Source of the DNA: Eopsaltria australis
Taxonomy: Eukaryota; Chordata; Aves; Passeriformes; Petroicidae
Assembly (NCBI GenBank): GCA_034509425.1
Contig: JAVTVJ010000846.1
Location: 496,001-560,000 of the forward strand
Reading direction: 5' to 3'
Length of the DNA: 64,000 nt
Shown: positions 25,814-38,446 of the stretch, in pieces
Position numbering within the stretch: position 1 is the first letter of the stretch
How the letters are laid out: each line of letters starts with the position of its first letter
Position numbers and translations under genes: made by a program
The notes under the pieces: model-generated
Database searches by the model: none
Told to the model about the DNA's origin: nothing
Seen by the model: only the letters and a program-made list of their open reading frames with translations

Positions 25814-28800
25814 TGGGACCTTCACTGAAAATAATATGCATGTGTAAGCAGGTAATTTGACCTTGCTAGATAAATTTGGCTATGGGCCTGCATATTTACA
25901 GCTGTCTCATCTTTTTGTTTGTTGTATTTATAAAGGCATTTCAATTAGCAAGGCTTTGTTCATTTCGTCATCGTTTTGCCTTTATTCTTCCATACTCCTC
26001 CCAGAAATCCCACTACTTCATTACCAGGCTGTCTTTCACTGTTTTATATTAAAATAAAAACCAAGCACATAGCCCTGGGATTGTGCATTATTTGCAAGCA
26101 TTCAGTTGTAAAGCATATTTTATGAAGAAGACTTTAGAAAAAAAGGAAGGAAACAAAAAGAAACTCTGTTAACTCTGTAGGAAAGTGTTTGTAAATAAGC
26201 TGTATATTCTTTCTGCATCTAAAAGTTGCTTTGAACCCTTTTTTTTGAAAGGTTAAACTGAAGCTTCAAGCTGTAGGAGACTGGACTGGTTTTGTCTTTA
26301 AAATATGGAGCAACAGAGAGATTAAATTACAGCATTTCTGTGTTCTCCCTTCACTTGGGTAACAAAGTATTGTTTTGACTTTTTTTCTGGACTTTAAATT
26401 GTATTTGGAGAAATTATAGTGCTTGCAGATTACAAGACTATAAAATAGGAGATAGGAACACTGAAATATTAGGGGTTTTTTACACAGGAAGAAAACCAGT
26501 GTAAGAATGAAAAGTGAATTTTGATAATCATAGTATATTTTCCTTATCTATGAAGGTATTAATTCTTTGCTTTTAAAAGCGTCCTTATGGTCTCTGTTTC
26601 TATATTTATTTTAAAGCTAAAAAAAAATTTCTATTTTGGATGAGAAAGATGTCAAGGGAATTTCTGTATGTGAAAAACTCATATAGAATATGTTCTTGCT
26701 AACAGCAGTAGTTGTCCAATTCAGCCAAGTGTAAAGGTTAAATTGAATGTCAGACATTTCAAGTTGAAAGCCAATGCACTTTACAATGGACTGCTAGGAT
26801 ATTCTTCAGATTTCTGTATTTCAGTTTCATTGGTAATAGGAATAGCGTTTGATAAATGCTGAAAAAATTAAAGTGTTACTATATGGCAGTGTCTGAGGTA
26901 GGACCTGAAATATTCTGCACATTAGTGTCGTTTTTCTGTGTAGTGGTGCTTCTTGATAGTACATCATCACAGATTTTAGAATGAAAATCTGCTCATTTTG
27001 TATAATTATATACATCTTAACCGGATAATACTGTGCCTTTCTTGTCCATCTTGGTTCCTACCCTCACTATTCTTTTCCTTTCCTTTATGTTTTTTCATAC
27101 AGTGTTCCAAGTTTTTACATACACTTCATTTTTTTTTCATTACATAAGGAAACCTGTAAGATTCTTCTTAAATTTCCAAAGTTCAGCTCCTAGTCCTGTG
27201 GCAATTGACTGACTGATTGGGATACAAACCCAAAGTGAAGAGTTAGCTCTGAGTCTGAGGGATTTTTTCAGTTAGTCTGTAATGTCTTTTGTGACTTCTA
27301 TTACTTCTCCTGTTTCTTTATCTCTGTCCTGTCTCAGAGTTTTAATACTGTGAGGTACACAAATTAAATACTAGTAGAAGACAGTTTAAAATAAGCTCCT
27401 GAATGAAGATCTTCATAATTTTATCAATACTGTGCTTAAAATTTTATTTACTGTGGAACAACCAAGAAAATGCATTTTCTTCTTGACTTACAATTAAGAA
27501 AAGCTTTTTTTTTTTTACTGTGGTCTAATAGTTCCTGTTGAGCATTTAACAATTCTATTATTATTTAATACAGGAAAACCACTAAATTAGTTATTCCAAT
27601 AACATTTATCTATTTTTCTTTGGTCATCTGAAGTCTCAATACCTCTAGTTACGTTTTAGTATTTTTAATGTTTGTTTAATGGGTTGTATTTAACAAATGG
27701 CCTGAAATAAGAAATTGCCAATAGCGCAGGAAAGAGATGTCTTAACATCATTCCTCAAAGTAATTAAACACAATATATAGAATGTTTCTAGAGGGGAGTA
27801 AATTTGTTCTGCTTCTGTAAGTTAAAGAGAATTGGGGTTTTTACAGCTTCCTTTTCTAAAATAAAAATAAGCTGATTTTCATCAAGTGACTCATTTTCTC
27901 CCTGGCTTTTTGATCAGTTGTAATGGTAATGTTGAGGCAAAACTGCAAAATGTCTTGCAATACTAACGCTGCAAAAGCTCCATGCATAAAACTAATGTTT
28001 CGCAAATCATATATACAAAATTTCTTCATTTTTATAAATAGAATATTTCCCAAGTAGTAGCAACATATTGCAAAAGACATGATAGAACTCCGTGTCATCC
28101 CAGCTGTCCCTGTACCTTCATGAGGTAGTCAATACTCTGATACTTAACTTTGCAGAGGGATCCTCAGAGCAACCTTTTCCCCTTGCCTGCTAGCCATAGA
28201 ACACTTTCCAAATCCATATTAAAAACTCGGCTAGTACTTCCTACAGAAAGAGAAGGTATCCAAGGTATCACGCATGTCCCAGGTGATTGCAATTGTATAG
28301 AGCAGTATTGAAATGTCAAGTTCAGTGTAAGAAATTGACCGCTTCTGACATTCTGGTTCATTTTGCTAGCAGAGATTGCAGAACATTTCTTCCAACCTAA
28401 ATTTGGAGATGTCTTGTTTACAAAGCAGAACTAACAGTCAGGTGTTTGAGAAATTTCAGTATCTTATGTAGCAGCACTGCATATGCAACATACTGTGTTT
28501 AGTTAAGCTTTGTCCCCTGATGCTGCAGAGGGAGAAGGAAGTAAAATAAGGACAAAAGAAAGCCCCAGAAGCCAAATTGAAAATTAGAGGAAGTGCCAGA
28601 GTGGGGATGGGGAATTTTCTTGGTCTTGGAAAGCAGAGCATAGAAGTTCTGAGAGCAGTATGATATACCAATGGAGAAATCAAACTTTACCAGCAAATAG
28701 TGATTGAACGTTCCTTAGATTTTTGTCATGTCTTGGGAGAATAAAACCATTGTTCTTTATATCAAGACTGAATTTTGGAACACTGTTTCTATTAAAATTC

Positions 28801-29511
28801 ATTGTTACAACCTGAGCAATGTTATCAATTGCTTTCCTAATTATCATGAGTATATAAGAAAGCTTTAGTGAGTTGGAAAATTGTTTTGTGAGATTCATGG
28901 GTTGCTCATTTTTGGATGACAGCCAGAAAAATGAAAAAAATGCAACAAGTTAATTGTTTTCTTCCATCCTCCTTAAATAATGTAGACTTAAGCCCCATTC
29001 AGGTACTCTTTCACTGAATATGGGTTGTACTATCACATTTGTATCTTTTCCAGACCATCTCTATATTGCAGGGAACTATGCAATGAAGCTTTGAAAAGAA
29101 AGCAAACCTAAACTTTGCTTTTGCAGCTTGGTTTTTCTCACCACCTATTTAGAATAGTATGACACTGAATAGAAATTATGGTCTAGGCCAACTCTAACAA
29201 TGTGAATGGAATTCACAGTAGGTTTTATAACATAGCTGCAAAGTAGGTTATATTCACTATTCACTTGGGGTGCTCAAGTGAAGAGGACATGGAGAGAATA
29301 AAGTAAATACAGAAAAGAGTGATCTAAGATGCTGCTAGGAAAGGAGCTTTATATTTTTTCAAAGTCATTTAAAATAAAAAAATTATCTGTGTACAGACTT
29401 GCACATAATCAGTTAAATTATTTTTCAGTTCACTCATACAGATCTGAGTTCATGAATGCCTTTGATGAAATGATTTTCCCTTTGCATAAAGTTTCGACTT
29501 AATTTTAAAAG

Positions 29512-29572
29512 TTGTACAAAGCCTTTGTACAAGACCACCCTTTTTTACTCTATAAAAGACCACCCTTTTTTT
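29512..29572. repeat. Perfect palindrome followed by a direct repeat
   Basis: 29512-29521 (TTGTACAAAG) and 29523-29532 (CTTTGTACAA) are perfect inverted copies separated by one base. Overlapping its right end, AAGACCACCCTTTTTT occurs at 29531-29546 and again at 29556-29571, 25 nt apart, with ACTCTAT-containing spacer. No transposon family recognised. Confidence 0.85.
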
Positions 29573-29850
29573 CCCCAAACGTGTCCTAAAATCAGAACCT
29601 AGTGTCTATCTCAACCTCTCTTGTCCACTGAAAATCATAATAGAAAGTTTCAATGGCACATTTTCAGGTGAAGGTTTTTTATTATTTTCTTTCAATATCC
29701 TATTTCTAATCTTATGCAAAACCAAAAGGAAGACCAAATAATAATAGCTGGTGTTTTTGGGCAAAAATGGGGCACGACAAAAGTAAAAAATTGCTGGATA
29801 TGGGAAACAGAATTACATTAAAAATTGGTGGTTTGGTTGTTTTGGTCTTT

Positions 29851-29865
29851 AAAAAAAAAAAAAAA
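29851..29865. repeat. Poly-A run (A15)
   Basis: Fifteen consecutive A after GTCTTT; simple homopolymer. Confidence 0.85.
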
Positions 29866-30198
29866 TAGCATTTTGGAAGTAAATATTGGACAAATTAAGG
29901 ACTTGATTCCTTCTGGTGGCCTAGAGGCTAAAATAAAAATCTTTAGCTTAGATTTCTAGGCTCAGCTTCTTCCATAGTCAGCATTTGTGAATTTTAAGGT
30001 TCTCTACCTTTTCTGACTACCTTTCTGACTTACCTATTAAAGAGCCTCATTGCTATTTCAGCTTATTGTCAGAGATTAAATGTTGTCTCAATAGTGTCCT
30101 ATCTTCCTGCAGCTTCACTTATCCACTTTATTTGACAAACTAATGCAGATTTTTCTCTATTCTTCCTATCTCTACAGTAGCAAAAGTGGTAAGGAGAA

Positions 30199-30227
30199 AA
30201 AACTCCTTAGGAGTCCTTAGGAGTTTT
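30199..30227. repeat. Tandem decamer within an inverted repeat
   Basis: CCTTAGGAGT occurs twice in tandem (30205-30214, 30215-30224). The block is bounded by AAAACTCC (30199-30206) and its inverse GGAGTTTT (30220-30227), so the duplication lies within a small stem-loop. Confidence 0.8.
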
Positions 30228-32230
30228 AGGAGAGGCAGAGAAAATAGGCAGGTGAAGTACAGAAAATTATTAACCTTAAAGAATCGAGGAAGAATGAGGA
30301 TGAAAATGCATAAGCAACTCAGTCTGGGTTGGGAATTTATTTTCTAAAACCTTAAGGTGGTGAGGGAAAAATCAAATTTTATCTTTTAGTATAGAATCAA
30401 GCAGAAATACATTATTACCAAACTACCAGTAAATATGCATGAAAAACATTCCAGGGCAGTGGAATACAGCAAAATAAAAGGAGTACAGAAGATTATGCAT
30501 CTAGGTAATTTTGGGAGACTTAGTGCCTATCCTGTCTCTCTGCAGTGACAGCTCTAGAAACTTAGGCTCCTTATTTTAGTGCTTGGTTTGTCACTAAATG
30601 TGTAAAAAGGGTGATGAAAATACTCCTTGTAGTGTTAAGAAGCTTGTTAGTCTGCACCGTGGTAGACACAATTTAGTACAAGATGGTGAAGATGGGACAT
30701 TGGATGCACACCCATGTAGCTGATCATACTACATATCACTTGGTCATTTTCAATAGTCCTACAGAAGTGGTGACCAAATGTGCAATTTAGTTATGAGATA
30801 TAAAGTATGTGTAGAAGACTTGCATGATTTTTGTGGGTGAGATAAGCAATCTTCATAAATTGAAATCAGACAACTCATAAGCCACTTCCAAACGGTTTAA
30901 AGTGACTCAGTGTCTGTGGTGCACCTCCCTGTCCCCACGCCTGCCCTTAATTATTTTTAAGTCCACAGTGACAGCACCTAGTTACAATACTGCCACAGCC
31001 TGTACGTGTAGTTGGGATGGTAATCTGCAAAGAGATTGTGCATAGACACAGAGACAGAAGGTGTAGGAGAGAAAAAGGAGTAAAAATATATGCACATTCA
31101 TCAGGAGGTTACTGACAGATAAACAAAATGGGTTGGAGATACAAACATGAGGACTTTGAAAGTTTTGAATAACTGAGGAGAAAGAAATAAGATGCTAAAA
31201 CTTTCCTATTGATTCTCTTACATAAATGGTTTATTAAGAAGAAAGTAATTAGTATGGGGTTTCATTCTGTTTATTTTTTCCCCTGATACTCCCACAGCAT
31301 ATTTGAAATTTAAATGATGGGTATGTCCTTCCAAAACTTAGACATCAGTCTTCATGACATTATGTGCTCAAAATTTCCATTGACACGAGTGTTTGCCACA
31401 GTAAAGCCTGCAAAAGCTATGATCATCCTTTAGGATTTTTTCAGTAGCCATGAATCCAGGGGGAATCCAGAGGATAAAAGAAAACCCAACATTTTGAGGA
31501 GATTAAATGATCAGGGATTTTTTCAGCCTTTTAAATTATAGATCTTTTGTGTCAGCCATTGCGCAATTGACCCTCACTGCGCATAGCACACAGGGAACAG
31601 TTGCGGTTTTGTCATTGGCATGTATTAGTAAGGACTTGTAAGCAGGGATTGCTGGGTGAAATTAATTGCATTGCATTACTTATGTCATGTTCAAGTCTGA
31701 CTTACGAAAGAATGTTCTGGGATTTTTACCAGCGCTGTAATAGTTTTCTTACTGTATTTCAGTTTACCTTCTGCACTTAGCTGGATTAGTGAATGGAAAG
31801 CAATTTAGAGACAGCAACAGGCTTGGGAAAGATGAAAAGAAGATGAAGGATCTTTTTACTTTGTGTTGCTATTAAGATTCCCCTCTTCAAAATGTCTTCA
31901 TCTCAATATAGATGTTACTGGAGGCGAAGGATTGGGAGTGGGGCTCTGATGGACCAGCTGGAGTGTATAAATGGGGGCTAGTATAGACGCAACAATACTT
32001 GGTAAGTTCCTAAAAATTATGTTGACAGCTGTTGAGCTCATCTATACTCAGTGTGTTTTTTGAAGAGAAGCCAAGGAATTTTTAATCAAGGAAGATTACT
32101 GAGCAGATTACTGTGCTTAAAAATAGACTTACTTTTATTAGTAAAACTTTTTGTTTAAGCCTGAAGTGTTACATTTTTCACTGAAAATGCAAAAGCTGTT
32201 TTGATTTGAAACAGTATTAAATTATTATGA

Positions 32231-32262
32231 ATGAGATGGAAAGAGATAATGAGATGGAAAGA
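32231..32262. repeat. Short tandem duplication
   Basis: ATGAGATGGAAAGA occurs at 32231-32244 and again at 32249-32262, an 18-nt step. Purine-rich; no other feature nearby. Confidence 0.8.
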
Positions 32263-35200
32263 AGATAATATTTATTCTATTTAATCGAAATGTTGCATAG
32301 GAATGTCAGCAAGAGTAATATAACTGCATTTTAACTTTAGAATTTAATGGATCTCAGACTGACATTTCAAGGGAGAGGATTTTTAGTGACTTGTTAGATT
32401 GGAAAATGTCTGATTTAAAGAAAATTCTTTATGGAATGTTTTTGTGTGAAGTTATTTTGGTAATCTGCTCTCTTAGGACCAATTGCTAGTCTTTTCCCAC
32501 ACTAATGAAACTAGGTCACTAGTTTTTGGCACTCATCCAGGTTGTGAGATTTATTTGGTGTTCAAGCACACTGTCTAGAAATAGTGATGCAATGTCAGCA
32601 AGGCCACTTTTCATTTCATGAACATCATTTTCAGTGCCCTGGAATTAATTTATTCACTGACCTGTTAATAACTGCAATCTGTCACTGGCTTAACAGAGGC
32701 TGAGGAAGTGTCTGGAAATAGTCATGGTCACCGTACCAGGTGATCAGTTACAGGACTTCTGTTCAATATAACATTTTTTGGGTTTGATCATGCAGAAGAG
32801 TCTGACTGTTAATGAAAACAAACCAGCAACTTAATCAAAAGGAAAATACATGTAATTAGTAAACACTGGAGAGTTTGATTGAAGTGGTGGTTTTATCCCA
32901 CATTGAACTACAGTGTGTCTGAGAACTATTCTGGTTACCTTTGAAAAAGTACAGGAATTCAGCATCTGTAGATGACATATAATTCTTTGAAAAAGCACAT
33001 TATAATATTAGTGTTGTTAAATAAAAAGAAGCCTAGTAATTTGAATTTACTGGTGTTTCAGGTTTGTTCTCATCTCCAACTCTACAATGTTTTTGTTGCA
33101 ATCAGGATTGTCTTTTGCCACAGGCACAGCAGGCAGTTGCTCGTGGCAGTGGGTTGCTCTGCAGAGCAAATAACTGTTAGCCCTTTTCTACCTAACATGA
33201 GCCAGAGCCCTGGAGAGACAAGCTTGCTGCTGCCATGGGGGCAGAAGGCTTCAGTGGTCAGAAAACTGTTCTCACTACACAGTGACACAGCTGGCTGTTC
33301 CTAGCAATGCTGCTGCTATCTTCAATTTTTCTGTTCCTGCAGTGGAGAAGCATCAAACCTAGCTCTACAGGGATCCCCCTCCCCCATGTGCATCCTAGCT
33401 CTGAGCCTTTTACCTTACTTCAGTTCTGAATATTTCCCCTGTTCCTCATTTACCATTCCCCATGGTATAAGCTGCACAGCATCTTGGCCCTTAATCCACT
33501 GTCTTGAAAAATTAAATTTTCCCTATAGCAGTAAGATGGCTCTGATTAAAGTATCAGGCATCATTACTGCAAGTAATAAAGCCTACTCTTGGGTATATAT
33601 GGGACCGGCTTTTCTAGATTTGTACAAAACTGATCTTTGGGCACAGATTAAAGCTTAATTATGAAAAAGGTTTTTATGGGATTTTTTTATTTTTTGTTTC
33701 TTTGATTTGTTTTTGTTATGGGAAGGTTTTAAGGGATTTTGAAGTGTAATTTAATACAGCAGAGGAGCTTCTGAGTTAAGGTATTTCTTGTGATATTTGA
33801 GATACTAAATTTCTGATGAACTTGCAGCAGAGCATAGTGCTGATCTGCTACCACTGCCATTGCAAGCATGGAAAGAGTTGCCATTTTTTTGGTCTCAGGT
33901 TTCATGATCAGTAGTGGGATTTTTTGAAGTTTTAGTTTCAGATGAAACATGTGGCCTGAACTTCCGTGGCTGGGCAGTGATAGTTGAAACGTGTCCCTTC
34001 TTCATAGTGTCTTGGAAAGGGAACGGCTATTTTCATTTCTAATCTGATTTTCTCTGTGTCTTGCATAAAATTCTTAGCAGCATCTGAGGATGGAAAAACA
34101 CTAGAGGTCTTTTTTAACAGTAACTTTCATGTTAAAATGGAGTATCTTTAAAAATTCCGACTTTATACAATGTACCTGAACCCTGTAAAGGGCCAAACAT
34201 CTTGTAATATCCATTGAAGTATTATCCTACACCTCAGTAGTGCTAGAAGAAAATTTATGAAATCCAGTTTGAAGGCTAGTTGTTTTTCTGGAATTTAATG
34301 GGAAATGCATTTTTTTAATTACAAAAATGGCAAAATGGGACAAAAACCAGCAGCTTTCTCATTGACTCTTGCTAAAACCAGTATTTTCAATAGAGACTTG
34401 TATAAAGGGCAGTAGCTACTGCATACTCGTCTGTTTTGTGATATTTATCTTATCTATAAACTGCTAACTATATGATTTCCTTCCATGGAACAAAGAAAGG
34501 TCTGGCTGCTTTGCACAATATCCAGTCTTTTAATGTATGGAATGTTAGAAAATTTTGATGACTTGGTCCAGTGCATCTTTTGATGTCTCTTTGTTTTCAG
34601 ATTCTTTCAAGTGACAGTAAATTAAGCTGTTCTCTATTCTCTGCATCTGCTGACTGCTCCCCAAAGTCTTTGCAATAAAAAAGAGTAAAAACAAAGTAAA
34701 TTTTTAGTGATTCATTTTCTAATATGATAAAACATTAAACAAAAACTGGAGATTAGCAATGTGAAAGAACATTCTGATCTGGTAAATCATATGCATGCAG
34801 GACATACTTACTTGGTTTTTCATGCTAGGTGGATCAAATTAAAATGATTTGAATACATCTGCCAGTGTTTGAGACCTGTGTTTTTCTTAAAAATGTACTA
34901 TTGAAATCTTTTTGGTTGTATTAATTTTTAAATTACTTTTAGGAGAATTCTGTTGGTAGTTTATAATGTTTTTATACCATTATATTATTAATTTTTTGGA
35001 GGTAGGGGTTGTTTATTTTTATGCTTCAGCAAGAAATAGAGAAATATGTTAATGTTTGGTGACTTTCTAAACTCATAGTTGTTTTGACATGTTAAAACTG
35101 ACATGTTTAGAAAATCCCTCAGCCTGAATCACTAGCTCACCTGTATTGTAAGATGCATAAAATAGAGCAGTTTAATCATCTAAACTTACATGTCAATGTT

Positions 35201-36341
35201 GTTCTTGAAAATACTAGTATGCTAAGGATTCACTGATTTTTTTTGTCATTACTGTGAGAGAATTTTTTTTTTCATTTTTCTGAGCTTGGCATCTACTTTA
35301 TTGACTGTTTCAAATGTGTTTGTATGACACTTTTGCTGAAGGTTTGCATTTACCAAGAACGTAAGCTAAGTGCAGTTTTTCTCTTCTGTCATGAGGTCAC
35401 TTTTTTCACCTGTTTTTACCGAGGAAAGTTCTTTGGAAAATATCTCTCTTAACTCTGTTTTCTTATAAAGAGTCAGCAGGTGATACTTCTCCCAGCAGAG
35501 CTGGAGTAAAAATAGGTCTTGCAGAAAGCAGATTAGAACCAATGAAGAATATTGGAAGTGTTCCTAGGTTTGAACATTTTATGTCTTGGATTTTCACTGT
35601 ACAGTATAAGACTTTATTGTAACTCTGCCTTCAAAATCATCAAGCCATTCTCAAGTGCCTTAATCTCAATTAAGTCTAAATTGTCAATGAATGCACATGT
35701 CTTCTAAACAGAAGGGAAAATTAAAACATCTCTCAAGTCACTTCTTCTAGCCTATATGAATGAGATACTTGGTGGATATTAGTGAAATTAGAAGAAAAAG
35801 ATTTCTGGTAAACTCGTCTTAGATCACACTTCCCCGCAATTTTTCTTGCACTGTAAGTCTCAGTGTAGCAATAAACATGGGAGAAGCTGTCCTCTTAGAA
35901 AAGATCGGTGAAGTGTACCTACTTTGACTGAAAAGCTGATATTTTCTGTATAATTTCTACCGTCCTCTTTCTGGATGAGTCTTAGGGTGCTACCTAGAGT
36001 CAAACATTGACAAGCCAAAGTTAAAGTTTCTCTCCATGTACCCTCCTAACTGGTTGGACAATTCTCAATTCAGAAATCCAGTAACTAGGTTAATCTTAAT
36101 TGTCAGGACAAAGACACACAGTAACAAAATAACCTAAGTGTTTCTGAATTTTCATGCCTTGAAGCAGAAGCCCACCTTTCCCTTCAGGCAATTCCTAGAA
36201 GGCTGTTCTTGCCAGAAGAACACAGCAAGTGGAATTCAGTTCCCTAAACGTGGTGTCCTTATGGCCTGGAATGTCTGGTTGGGGCTTTGATTGCTTCTGT
36301 GGTCTTGCTGTCAGTGCAGGATACTGTATTGTGTTCTTTCC

Positions 36342-36388
36342 GTACTGTATGTACTGTGTACAGTGAAAGAGTACAGTACATACTGTAC
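36342..36388. repeat. 16-bp stem hairpin
   Basis: GTACTGTATGTACTGT at 36342-36357 pairs with ACAGTACATACTGTAC at 36373-36388 with 15 of 16 positions complementary, leaving a 15-nt loop. Each arm is itself rich in GTAC/TACTGT. Both minus-strand open frames across it (36195-36474) are short and unrecognised. It could be a chance hairpin, the remains of a small inverted-repeat element, or a small structured RNA in the intron. Confidence 0.8.
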
Positions 36389-36574
36389 AGATACTGTGGC
36401 ATCCAAAAGCACTTTTCGCACTTAGGTGTATTAAGTTGAATCCCATGCATAATCTCAGTGTTACAAGGCTTCAAGCACAGAAAGCTTTAAGGGGAGTTTT
36501 TTATAAAATATAATGCATAAGAGCAAATTGGTTTTATGTTCTTTCAAATGGATGTGTCTGGGTTTGGATTCTTC

Positions 36575-36599
<25 letters not shown>
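36575..36599. repeat. Poly-T run (T25)
   Basis: Twenty-five consecutive T, the longest homopolymer in the window. On the minus strand it would be a poly-A tail, but the sequence upstream of such a tail (right side, 36600-36900) shows no processed gene copy I recognise. Confidence 0.9.
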
Positions 36600-36608
<9 letters not shown>

Positions 36609-38341
36609 TCTTTAACTCAAAAAGGACAGGCAATATACAATTAAGTGCATATGATTTGTTCCGGTAACAAACTCATGCAGGTACAGAGGTACATCATAGC
36701 CATCATAAAAATGCCAAATAAAATCCAATAGGAAAAAGTGTGCTTCAGAATAAATATTTAGTAAGTATGTGTTACTGGCCATAGCTAGTAATTTGCTTTG
36801 AATTTTGGTATATAAAAGCTCACATAAAGGATTGTAGCAATTCCTTTGTAAGTAATAAGTCATAAAAATAGAGTAAATGTTAGTATTTTTATTCTTTTGT
36901 TTTCCATTTTAGTCTTCATTTTACATGAAATTTTAAAAAGGTCAGAAAGAAAAGAGCTGATACAGAATTGACTGCTTCCAATATGGAGGAGAAATGTGAT
37001 CGTTTGAAGACCAAGTGCTCCCTGCTGTAATAATTCTGCCTGAAAATTAGCTGGTAACTGTTGATCTTTTATAGAAATTCCTGAAGTTTGGTGCTAGGTT
37101 CGTATACTAATTGCAGTGAGTTTGAGCAAGGCAATGTATAGCATGTACTTTAAAGTTGTTTTACCTGAGGAAATTAATAGACAGTTTTAACCCAGTTATA
37201 TTGGGCCATCACTTCCTACAGGACTTAACCCATAGCAGTGAAAGATTTCATACTCCTTCTCTAAGATTAGAGGCAGAAATGAGTGTCTGAATTTTGATAG
37301 TTAAGTTGCTCAAAAGGATGTTATGCCTAGCCAGCTTTATAACTACTACAGATGATCAAAAGTCTTCATGCTGAACACTTCAGAAGTACCAGATTTCTGG
37401 ATATCCATCTCTTCAACAGAATAGGAGGTCACCCAGAGTGTAACACTGTTGCCATTAAAAAGCTTTCTTTTCTTCAATCTTGAAGTGAGAAATACAGAGG
37501 AAGAAAGAAACACTGGGAGTACAAAAATACAGTACATGCAGCATAGGAAGCAGCTATTGTTGTCCTTACTCATTGTTCATATGAAAAAAAATAAGCCTCT
37601 GTGAACTAAGAATGATTTAAAGTAGTCTTGGAAATGTCAAAGGTCCAAACAGTGAAAAGGCTGATATGTTGTCAGTTCTGATGCTTCTCCATTTTAAAAT
37701 GGGTTAAGTCCCAAGTAAATTGTTTCCATGTTCTGTAAAAGAGGTGTCCTAAATTAGAGTATGGAATGTAACTACAGATTGTATTGTAGCTACAGATTTT
37801 CTGATACTCTGGAATTCCCTGCAATACATATGTAACATGTCTAGGCAAGACCTTTGTTCCAGGTCAGAGAGGTCTACTCTACTTTGTCCTTTGGTAAAAA
37901 TTTATCTTTATGATACTTTTTTTCAGTTTTGAAACCTGAATTTAGTTTGGTATGGTTGAATGTCTGCAAAGACACATGCTTTTCTATTTGTAGAGAAGAG
38001 GTGATTATACATAGTGGAACCGATGATAGTGACAAAATTTCTCTATTGTTTCCTTTTGAAAAAACCTACCCCACCACCCCTGAAAAAAAGGGCCCCAAGT
38101 CCCCAACATTTATTCCTCCAGGAAAATAAGTATTTATTTAAAAAACAAGGACAAAAAAAATCAGTGAAAGCTATATTTTGCATTTCTTGTTCAGATGGGC
38201 CAAAAATTATTAGACTAGTACTCATTTCAGGTTTTTCAGGTACCATATATTTTAGCAGATTTGTGTAGGTGTCTGTTAGCTCATCCTGTCATCCAGGAGC
38301 TAGTTACAGCATTAGAAAAATCTGGTCTTCAGAGCTCCTTG

Positions 38342-38446
38342 ATCTGGACATGGTCCTGAACTTTTTCTAGGTGACCTTTCATGGGTATTGGACAAGGTGA
38401 TCACCAGAGGTTCCTTTCACCTTAGCATTCAGTGATTCTATGATTT
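38342..38446 (+). mobile_element. CR1 LINE 3' end fragment
   Basis: Only about 105 bp of CR1 3' end: CTGGACATGGTCCTGAAC near 38344, CTAGGTGACC near 38367, TTGGACAAGGTGATCACCAGAGG near 38388, and the terminal CAGTGATTCTATGATTT. These blocks match the 3' UTR and the octamer-type terminus of CR1. Heavily 5' truncated, as is typical. Confidence 0.9.

Noticed and set aside
31960..31985. TATAAATGGGGGC as a core promoter
   Set aside because: A lone TATA-like string in an AT-rich intron, with no downstream exon or initiator context.
32972..33304. 110-codon plus-strand open frame
   Set aside because: No recognisable motif, and a similar-length frame is open on the other strand, which points to local GC-rich composition and not coding.
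36575..36599. T25 as the antisense poly-A tail of a processed pseudogene
   Set aside because: The sequence to the right (36600-36900) shows no spliced gene copy and no flanking target duplication that I can see.
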